From Candidatus Bathyarchaeota archaeon (lineage in GTDB: Archaea; Thermoproteota; Bathyarchaeia; 40CM-2-53-6), in assembly GCA_005888675.1 (NCBI GenBank), contig VBBA01000352.1:1-6628 (forward strand): DNA of 6,628 nucleotides, in the 5' to 3' direction. The position numbers and the translations under genes are program-made. Positions 1 to 5,334 of the stretch are shown here, in pieces (position 1 is the first letter of the stretch; each line of letters opens with the position of its first letter). Below the pieces are notes generated by a model. It did not search any database. It saw nothing but the letters and a program-made list of their open reading frames with translations, and was not told the DNA's origin.

Positions 1-1463
1 TTGAGGCTGCGGCGAAGGTTCAGGAATAAGAGTAGTTGGGCTCCTCCGAAAATGAATGCTCCCAACGTTGCGAGCTCGTTACACGGAGCCCAAGCTGTCA
101 CGTCGTACGTGAAGATCCTTCGCGGCATGTCGGAGACGAAAAACATTGGGAAGTAGAGTAGGTTGAAACCGATAAAGGATAATGTGAAATGTGTCTTGCC
201 TATTCGTTCGTTAAACATGTGTCCAGTAACCTTGGGATACCAATAATACAGTCCGCCAATTAGCCCCATTGCGCTGCCGCCTACCATGACATAGTGGAAG
301 TGCGCAACAACCCAGTAGCCTCCTCTTAGATCGTGGTCAAGCGCCACCGACGCTAAGAAAACGCCCGTTATTCCGCCGATAATGAAAAGAGCGATTGAGC
401 CTATCGCGAATAGAGCTGGTGTCTTCAGCTTGATCTTCGCCTTGACGAAAGACTCGATCATAGCGATGGTCATTACGTCGAATGGTAGTGAGACCGCGAC
501 GGTTGACACCGTGAATATTTTCGTGACAAGTGGGTTCACTCCTGTGACGAACATGTGATGCCCCCAGACGATGAAGCTGATCACTGCGGCAGCAGCGATG
601 GACATTACAATGTATTTTGCACCGTATAGTGGTCTCCTTGTGAACGTTGGGAGAATATCTCCGACAAGACCGATTGCCGGAAATAGGACAATGTAGACTT
701 CGGGATGTCCGAAGAACCAGAATATGTTCGCCCATAGCAGGAATCCGCCCTGTGGTAATGAGAAGTATTGAGTCCCGAGATTTCTGTCCGCGAACAGGAT
801 TAGGGCACCTGCGAGGAGTGATGGGAAAGCATACAGCATCATGAATACCGTGATGAGGACTGTCCAAGAGAACAAAGGCATGAACTTCAGTTTCATTCCC
901 GGAGCCCTCATCTTGAGAATTGTTACGATAAAATTGACCGAACTCATCGTAATCGATGTGACCATCAAAACGAGTCCGATTGCACCAAGGTCAAATCCCC
1001 CCAACGCTGTGCAAAGAGTTCCTCCGCATCCCCTGTCCGTTAAAGGCGCATAAAGCGTCCAGCCAGTATTTGGTGCCCCTATCAGGAAACTGAGTCCCAT
1101 TGCTATTCCGCTGAAGAAGTAGAACCAATAGCTCATCGAGTTCAGTCTCGGAAATGCAAGGTCCCGTGCTCCAATTTGGAGTGGGATGAAGTAGTTGGCG
1201 AAGGCAAAAGCGAAGGGCGAAAGGAACCAGAGAATCATCAGCAGGCCGTGAGTGGTCACAAGTTGGGTGTACTGTGACTGGGTTACAATACTGTTGCTCG
1301 TTCCTCTCGGCACCGCGAGTTGTGTCCGGATGAAAAGCGCCATGACACCTGCGGTGACAAAAAATATCAGGGACGTTACAAGGTAGAGAATTCCCACGTC
1401 TTTGTGGTTTGTTGTAGTTAGCCATCTCTTCCATGCGGGAGAGGTCGCTGACGCTTCGTGCAT
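1..1463 (-). CDS. Cytochrome c oxidase (aa3-type haem-copper oxidase) subunit I, partial at the C-terminus
   Basis: Membrane catalytic subunit that reduces O2 to water and pumps protons. I translated 487 codons from the ATG at 1463; the frame is open to the left edge, so the C-terminus is missing, but the core through helix XII is present. Visible residues: TNHKD at 18-22; R46, the usual haem a formyl contact; haem a ligands H72 and H390; haem a3 ligand H388; CuB ligands H253, H302 and H303; the cross-linked Tyr Y257 within HPEVY; E255, as in A1-type enzymes; and D-channel N90, D101 and N108. The paired arginines R448/R449 near the haem propionates are kept. Oddities: the K-channel Ser/Thr/Lys positions are G268, F328 and M331, and the usual HDTYY before the haem helix reads RGGYW (380-384). 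Extra cysteines C146, C151 and C461 lie in predicted outer loops. The gene starts 4 bases after the subunit II stop. Family certain; A1 assignment strong; exact electron donor unknown. Confidence 0.96.
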   Translation of the reverse strand, partial: MHEASATSPAWKRWLTTTNHKDVGILYLVTSLIFFVTAGVMALFIRTQLAVPRGTSNSIVTQSQYTQLVTTHGLLMILWFLSPFAFAFANYFIPLQIGARDLAFPRLNSMSYWFYFFSGIAMGLSFLIGAPNTGWTLYAPLTDRGCGGTLCTALGGFDLGAIGLVLMVTSITMSSVNFIVTILKMRAPGMKLKFMPLFSWTVLITVFMMLYAFPSLLAGALILFADRNLGTQYFSLPQGGFLLWANIFWFFGHPEVYIVLFPAIGLVGDILPTFTRRPLYGAKYIVMSIAAAAVISFIVWGHHMFVTGVNPLVTKIFTVSTVAVSLPFDVMTIAMIESFVKAKIKLKTPALFAIGSIALFIIGGITGVFLASVALDHDLRGGYWVVAHFHYVMVGGSAMGLIGGLYYWYPKVTGHMFNERIGKTHFTLSFIGFNLLYFPMFFVSDMPRRIFTYDVTAWAPCNELATLGAFIFGGAQLLLFLNLRRSL

Positions 1464-1467
1464 TGTG

Positions 1468-2145
1468 CTAGGCACCTGTTACATTGTTGTTTGTGCGGAA
1501 CCAATTGGCGAACGAGGTGGGGTCCATTGCAAAGAGCGAGGTGTACATTGTCCAGTGTTGGTTACCGCACAGTTCAAAACACTGTATCCTGAAAGTGCCC
1601 GTCTCAGTCGAGTTGAACCAGATAGTGTTTGTCCGTCCAGGGACGGCGTCGGTCTTGATCTTGTACTCTATGATTGTAAGATTATGCACAACATCCACGC
1701 TTGTAACATCCAATATCACTGTCTTTCCAGTGGGAACCCGCAGCACGGGGTGACCCGCGGCACCGGTTCCAGTCCCATTGTAATAAAATGTCCAAAAGAA
1801 CCGTTCCCCGACGGCATTGATACGCATACACGGCGAAGGAGTCACATTACACTGAGGGGGGACACTGGATATCTGGTCGATTACACTGAAAGTACCGAAT
1901 ATTAACACACTGAGAATAATGGTAGATAGCGTCACAGATACCAGGAGCGTCCTAACGTGCCCCCTATGGGCCGGCAATCTTCCCATAACGGGAACGTCTT
2001 CGGGCTCAGGAGTCGAGTCTTTGGCTCTATACTTGACGAGTAGGAATCCCATCACCGCAAAAACGACTGCTCCGATAACGATCCCGAGAAACAGAAAGGT
2101 GTTCCAGAGCTGGAAGAAAAGGTCTGCCGTGTTAGAGACGGCCAT
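1468..2145 (-). CDS. Cytochrome c oxidase subunit II with CuA site
   Basis: 225-residue electron-entry subunit that takes electrons from a donor such as a cytochrome c or cupredoxin and passes them to haem a in subunit I. Two N-terminal membrane helices (about 14-38 and 66-88) are followed by an extracytoplasmic cupredoxin domain. The binuclear CuA site is complete: H154, C189, E191, C193, H197 and M200, within CFELCGNQHWTM. An aromatic cluster (F116-Y122, with W118) matches the usual electron-entry patch. The ATG at 2145 gives a protein starting directly before the first helix. Unusual: a second cysteine pair, C99 and C106, just after helix 2, which is not part of the canonical fold. I also see no acidic residue before helix 2 at the place where a Glu normally serves the K-channel entrance. 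No lipoprotein cysteine or obvious cleavable signal is seen. Donor identity cannot be read from the sequence. Confidence 0.95.
   Translation of the reverse strand: MAVSNTADLFFQLWNTFLFLGIVIGAVVFAVMGFLLVKYRAKDSTPEPEDVPVMGRLPAHRGHVRTLLVSVTLSTIILSVLIFGTFSVIDQISSVPPQCNVTPSPCMRINAVGERFFWTFYYNGTGTGAAGHPVLRVPTGKTVILDVTSVDVVHNLTIIEYKIKTDAVPGRTNTIWFNSTETGTFRIQCFELCGNQHWTMYTSLFAMDPTSFANWFRTNNNVTGA
1473..1477 (-). promoter_or_regulatory. Ribosome binding site for oxidase subunit I
   Basis: On the minus strand this reads AGGTG, a five-base match to the archaeal Shine-Dalgarno core, ending 9 bases before the ATG at 1463. It lies within the last codons of subunit II, just before that gene's TAG, which suggests translational coupling of the two subunits and supports the chosen start. 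Confidence 0.55.
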
Positions 2146-2188
2146 CTGTCCTGAAGCACTTGGTCTTAGTCGGCGAGCGCAGATTCTA

Positions 2189-2201
2189 CAAAAGGCTTTT
2201 G
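2189..2201. repeat. 13-base palindrome upstream of the oxidase subunit II gene
   Basis: CAAAAG-G-CTTTTG is a perfect inverted repeat around one central base, located 44-56 bases before the subunit II ATG in the 82-base gap after ctaA. It could be an operator or part of an internal promoter region. It is too short and A/T-rich to exclude chance. Confidence 0.25.
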
Positions 2202-2227
2202 GCCTGACGCACCTATGTCAACACGCT

Positions 2228-2689
2228 TTAGGCAAGGACTCGCCTCGGTATCCTATCCTTTTGCAGTTGCGAGTTTCTCACAAGAATCGCATTTGATAGA
2301 ACCGCTCCAAAAACCCCGGTCGCAAGGCCAAGATGAGCAGTTGTGACAATAGAATTCAGTTCGGACTTGACCGTGACCATTCCGAGGAATATTTGAGCAA
2401 GCAAGAGAAAGAAGCTAGCCGTTGAAAGAACGAGGATGCCTCTCGATTCTCTGTAAGCTCTCCATGCGATTAGGAGGTTCGCGGTGACGAATAGTGACAC
2501 AACTAGGGCAGACAATCTGTGCGAAAACTCTACGAGCACAGGACCCGAAAGGATGGGGAGAACTTGACCGTGGCATGTAGGCCAGTCCGGGCAAGCCAAT
2601 CCCGAACCAGATGCACTAACAAACCCGCCTATCAGAATCAGCATGTACGTCGAGAGGACCGACCCATAGGAGAAGAAACGAATATCCAA
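2228..2689 (-). CDS. ctaA: Compact (four-helix) haem A synthase, CtaA/COX15 family
   Basis: Membrane enzyme that oxidises the C8 methyl of haem O to the formyl group of haem A, the cofactor of the neighbouring oxidase. The 153-residue protein has four predicted helices (about 8-26, 56-76, 85-106, 114-136), half the eight of bacterial CtaA. It carries the signature GSGLACPDWPTC with C33 and C39 (the loop cysteine pair), E54 and H57 in EFSHR at helix 2, and H119 in TTAHLG at helix 4, so one full set of haem-site residues is present. This matches the compact archaeal form described from Aeropyrum pernix, which presumably works as a dimer, so I do not read it as a truncation. The start is the TTG at 2689, the only start codon after the in-frame TAA at 2740-2738 that keeps helix 1 whole; a weak GGGG lies before it. 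No haem O synthase gene is present in the window. It sits directly upstream of the oxidase genes it serves. Confidence 0.9.
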   Translation of the reverse strand: MDIRFFSYGSVLSTYMLILIGGFVSASGSGLACPDWPTCHGQVLPILSGPVLVEFSHRLSALVVSLFVTANLLIAWRAYRESRGILVLSTASFFLLLAQIFLGMVTVKSELNSIVTTAHLGLATGVFGAVLSNAILVRNSQLQKDRIPRRVLA

Positions 2690-2753
2690 TCGGACGTACC
2701 CCGAGATTTTGGTGAACGCACCGAGAGCTTGCTTTTCTTATCAATCTTGCTGG

Positions 2754-3464
2754 TCAGTTCGAGGCAGAGGCGGACAGTCTCAGGCCCCTATGATCGAGCA
2801 TGGCTCCTGCCATTTCTTGCAGAAGCTTCTTGGGATCCTTGTTTTTGACAACGCTGCTCGCAACCAGGACCCCATCCGTTCCAAGCGTTAAAGCTGAAAT
2901 TACGTCGTCCGCATAGCTCACTCCAGCCCCGCAAAGGATCTTGACTGTTTTATTGACATCTCTTATCCGTGTAACTGTTCTGGTAATCAGTTCTGGTTGT
3001 GCTTTTGACACCGCCACCCCGCTTCCAATGAGTTCGGGCGGCTCTATTGCTACCATATCAGGATCCAGCGCCGCCACGGCAGCACCTACTCCTGACGTGT
3101 TCGCACAGACGATCGTGGCCAATTCTGCGCTCCTTGCGATCTCCAGTGTTTCCTCGATCTCCGAAATCTTGATTCTTCTCTCGGAATGATTGATTAATGT
3201 CCCACCAGCACCAGCCGACCGGACTGCCTCTGCAAGGACGTGACCTGTATACGCTCCTGGACGGATTGGGTCTATGTGTTGCGAAAAGACCGGTATGTCA
3301 ACGGCTTCTGAGACCGGCTTGAGATCAGAGAATTGCGGGGCGACTGCGAAGTTGACGCCTTGCTCCCTAGCAACTTGTTCGGCTATCTTTGCAAGCTCAA
3401 TACTTTTTTTCCCTGTCGCTTCAATGTAGGTCTTGAAGTTGATCAAGAGGAGTGGAGTCTTCAA
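2754..3464 (-). CDS. tpiA: Triosephosphate isomerase, archaeal type
   Basis: Cytosolic enzyme interconverting glyceraldehyde 3-phosphate and dihydroxyacetone phosphate in glycolysis and gluconeogenesis. At 236 residues it matches the short archaeal form (about 225) rather than the roughly 250-residue bacterial/eukaryotic one. Catalytic residues are in place: N9 and K11 (INFKTY), the electrophilic H93 (NHSERR) and the base E141 in IEPPELIGSG. Phosphate-binding loops are GAGV (179-182) and the GTDGVLVASS segment (196-205). The start must be the TTG at 3464, because a TAG lies immediately before it in frame and the first beta strand (PLLLINF) begins at residue 4. The gene begins 22 bases after the phosphatase stop. 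The C-terminal extension of about ten residues, rich in Ser/Ala, is unremarkable. Assignment is secure. Confidence 0.95.
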   Translation of the reverse strand: MKTPLLLINFKTYIEATGKKSIELAKIAEQVAREQGVNFAVAPQFSDLKPVSEAVDIPVFSQHIDPIRPGAYTGHVLAEAVRSAGAGGTLINHSERRIKISEIEETLEIARSAELATIVCANTSGVGAAVAALDPDMVAIEPPELIGSGVAVSKAQPELITRTVTRIRDVNKTVKILCGAGVSYADDVISALTLGTDGVLVASSVVKNKDPKKLLQEMAGAMLDHRGLRLSASASN

Positions 3465-3486
3465 CTAGAGGGATCCCTATTCCGGA

Positions 3487-4410
3487 CTAAGAAGCTGGTA
3501 CTTGCTTCTCCTGAAGCTTTTCGAATTCTGTCACCAGATTCGCGTTACCAAGATATGTGGGCACTCGTTGATCGACGGCTTTCGGCTCGACGTCAAGAAT
3601 ATTCATCTTACCATTGCTCGCCCTTCCGCCCGCCTTCACTGTTATGAAGCCTATTGGGTTGGACTCGAACTGTAATCTGTATTTCCCGTCAGGTGCGTCT
3701 GTTAATGCGGGGTAAGCGAAGAAACCTCCGTTATGAAACACCTGGTTATAGTCGCCCACGAAAGACCCACCGTACCTAAGTTTGAGTTTGCGTTGTTCCA
3801 ATTCCTCAGAGAACTCTTTGATTGAAGGTATCCATTTTTCTCGTGTTCCACCGATTCCATAGATTGTACCTTTATTTGGCAACTTGTATGGTTCGCCTGA
3901 TCCGATGAATCTGTCTCCGCCCTTGCCGCGCCCCGCTCCTATGAGTGAATGGACACCACTTTTGAGGGCCAGGACACACTCCAAGTATGGACCGTAAAGA
4001 TAGTAGAGGGACGCGAGCAGGTCTCTACCCTTGGCCGGGAGTTCTTGATCGTGATACACGCCAATGATCGTCCCAACAAGATTATCGCTTTTGAGGTTGG
4101 ACGAGCCGTCCAATGGGTCGAGCACGACAGAATACTCACCACTCCCGGATTTCTCCACCTCTTCGAGCTCTTCTGATGCAATTTGTTTGACAAGCCCACT
4201 TCGCAACAGCTTTCGGATTAGCAGCTGGTTTGACCAGACATCGATCTGGGTCTGATTTTCTCCATAGATATTGGTTCCTTCCGTCGTTCCGAGTGCCCGT
4301 GGAATTTGATTTACTATCTGAAAGCTCAATTCGGCTGTCAAAGAGAGAAGTTTTCGCAGCCCGCGATCCTCTTCCTCCACAACATCACCCATTCGCCTAG
4401 GGGGAGTCAA
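3487..4410 (-). CDS. fbp: Fructose-1,6-bisphosphatase, class I
   Basis: Hydrolyses fructose 1,6-bisphosphate to fructose 6-phosphate, the irreversible step of gluconeogenesis. The protein is 307 residues from the TTG at 4410, or 301 from the ATG at 4392; neither has a good ribosome binding site, so the start is open. Class I features (numbering from the TTG): GENQTQ (50-55); metal ligands E80/E81 in ASEE; DPLDGSSN (98-105), which carries metal ligands D98 and D101; the substrate segment RYGGSFVGDYNQ (212-223); metal ligand E249 in FESNP; and the C-terminal AGGRASNGK and QRVPTYLGN blocks. This is the bacterial/eukaryotic-like class, unlike the bifunctional aldolase/phosphatase common in archaea. 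It lies 21 bases after the aldolase stop and 22 before the isomerase start. Sedoheptulose-bisphosphatase activity is possible in this family and cannot be excluded. Family assignment is secure. Confidence 0.94.
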   Translation of the reverse strand: MTPPRRMGDVVEEEDRGLRKLLSLTAELSFQIVNQIPRALGTTEGTNIYGENQTQIDVWSNQLLIRKLLRSGLVKQIASEELEEVEKSGSGEYSVVLDPLDGSSNLKSDNLVGTIIGVYHDQELPAKGRDLLASLYYLYGPYLECVLALKSGVHSLIGAGRGKGGDRFIGSGEPYKLPNKGTIYGIGGTREKWIPSIKEFSEELEQRKLKLRYGGSFVGDYNQVFHNGGFFAYPALTDAPDGKYRLQFESNPIGFITVKAGGRASNGKMNILDVEPKAVDQRVPTYLGNANLVTEFEKLQEKQVPAS

Positions 4411-4431
4411 CGAAGGGTGTTACTCCGAAAC

Positions 4432-5208
4432 CTAATGAGCTACGGCAGATTGATGTCCCGTTCCAACTTCACGAGCGTTGAATATGATCTCTTGCAAAGC
4501 AGAAGCCATCTTTAGAGGATCTTCGTGTTGCCAAACATTTCGTCCCACGGCCAAACCAGTAGCCCCACCATCTATGGCTCCTTTAACCTGGTTGAGGAAC
4601 ACATCGTCGGTTGAGGCCTTGGGCCCACCGGACATGAACACCTTAGCAAGTCCGGCGGCTTTCACCGCCCATCCGAAGCTCGTTGGATCGCCAGTGTACT
4701 TGATCTTGACTGCATCTGCGCCGACCTCTAGTCCGGCCCTGGCAGCGTAGGCAACTATGTCCGGAGCAGTATCGTTCTTTATCGCTTCACCCCTTGGATA
4801 GATCCAGGCGATTGCGGGAATGCCTTCCTCATGCGCCTCTTCCTGGATCTCGCCGAACTCTTGAAGCATTACGTTCTCGTGAGCGCTTCCAAGGTATATG
4901 GTGTACCCTACGCCCTTCGCGCCCATGTTAACCGCCGTTTCGACACTGCATACTTGTGTCGATATGGGTTCTCCTTTGACCAAGCTGGACTTGCCGTTGA
5001 GTTTGACAATCAATGGGACCTTGCCGCTGTAGTATTTTTCCGCTATTCCTTTGTGCAACACGACCCCGGTGAAGCCTCCTTTGATTGCTATATCTAGAAT
5101 GAAGCTTGGGTCGATGTTTCTCTCATTGAAATCGGCCGAGGGACCATGCTCGAACCCCTGATCGTACGCCAATAGCATGCCCTTTCCATTTTTTAGGAAA
5201 ACGTCCAT
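4432..5208 (-). CDS. Fructose-bisphosphate aldolase, archaeal class I (DhnA type)
   Basis: Schiff-base aldolase that reversibly joins glyceraldehyde 3-phosphate and dihydroxyacetone phosphate. It is 258 residues from the ATG at 5208. I prefer this over the TTG at 5220 because a GAGG lies 6 bases before the ATG and the TTG overlaps that site. Motifs: DQGFEHGP (D16, H21) after strand 1; IYPRG with the likely proton donor Y137; the Schiff-base lysine K168 in ADAVKIKYTGD; and phosphate loops SGGPK (193-197) and GLAVGRN (218-224). Length and motifs fit the archaeal FbaB/DhnA family. Related members act on AI-2 phosphate (LsrF) or in aromatic amino-acid synthesis (ADH synthase). The directly following bisphosphatase and isomerase genes favour fructose bisphosphate as substrate. 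It is the first gene of the six-gene minus-strand cluster, so the cluster's main promoter should lie just upstream. Confidence 0.92.
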   Translation of the reverse strand: MDVFLKNGKGMLLAYDQGFEHGPSADFNERNIDPSFILDIAIKGGFTGVVLHKGIAEKYYSGKVPLIVKLNGKSSLVKGEPISTQVCSVETAVNMGAKGVGYTIYLGSAHENVMLQEFGEIQEEAHEEGIPAIAWIYPRGEAIKNDTAPDIVAYAARAGLEVGADAVKIKYTGDPTSFGWAVKAAGLAKVFMSGGPKASTDDVFLNQVKGAIDGGATGLAVGRNVWQHEDPLKMASALQEIIFNAREVGTGHQSAVAH

Positions 5209-5214
5209 ACTCGT

Positions 5215-5218
5215 CCTC
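5215..5218 (-). promoter_or_regulatory. Ribosome binding site deciding the aldolase start
   Basis: GAGG on the minus strand, 6 bases before the ATG at 5208. The alternative in-frame TTG at 5220 forms part of the same TTGAGG string and so would not use it. This supports the ATG as the start. Confidence 0.55.
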
Positions 5219-5264
5219 AAGATTTCCTTTCTCGGATTATGGAGCGACCAGAATCATCTAATTA

Positions 5265-5281
5265 GGCTTCCCGCAGAAGCC
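5265..5281. repeat. Hairpin 1 in the divergent region
   Basis: GGCTTC and GAAGCC form a perfect 6-base-pair stem around the five-base loop CCGCA. There is no T-run after it on either strand, so an intrinsic terminator is unlikely. An operator or leader structure is possible. Confidence 0.4.
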
Positions 5282-5298
5282 CCCGGTTATTCTCGGGG
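5281..5298. repeat. Hairpin 2 in the divergent region
   Basis: CCCCG (5281-5285) pairs with CGGGG (5294-5298) around an eight-base loop. An alternative, mutually exclusive pairing is CGGTT (5284-5288) with AACCG (5300-5304). It abuts hairpin 1, sharing position 5281. Confidence 0.35.
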
Positions 5299-5334
5299 AA
5301 ACCGTTATCGGAGGATGATAATTCCAGCGCGGGT

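Larger units (their letters stand above)
5209..5334. promoter_or_regulatory. Divergent intergenic region holding the promoters of both transcription units
   Basis: 126 bases between the aldolase start (minus) and the flavoprotein start (plus). Both promoters should lie here, since nothing else separates the divergent genes. I see no convincing TATA box in either direction; the best A/T patches are CTAATTAG (5259-5266), itself a palindrome, and CATAAT-like bases near 5236-5242 on the minus strand. A GGAGG at 5310-5314 is 20 bases before the plus-strand ATG, too far for an ordinary ribosome binding site. Two hairpins occupy the middle. Confidence 0.5.

Noticed and set aside
337..867. Minus-strand open frame of 176 codons, and the 991-1434 minus-strand frame
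   Set aside because: Both lie inside oxidase subunit I in another frame. Their translations are rich in Arg, His and Cys with no family resemblance, while the subunit I frame carries all the haem ligands.
1..1463. Subunit I read as a nitric oxide reductase or a B/C-type oxidase
   Set aside because: HPEVY with its Glu, the D-channel residues, the CuB histidines and a CuA-bearing subunit II next door all point to an A1-type oxygen reductase.
1402..1905. Plus-strand open frame of 167 codons
   Set aside because: It is antisense to subunit II and the start of subunit I. The translation has no recognisable domain.
2228..2689. CtaA read as a truncated pseudogene
   Set aside because: The frame is intact and holds a full set of helices and site residues for the known compact archaeal form.
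2711..2722. Small inverted repeat GGTG-AACG-CACC between the isomerase and ctaA
   Set aside because: The stem is only 4 base pairs, with no T-run. It is within chance expectation and too weak to call a terminator or operator.
3939..4199. Minus-strand frame of 86 codons and overlapping plus-strand frames in the phosphatase
   Set aside because: They are shadows of the class I phosphatase, whose motifs run continuously through this stretch.
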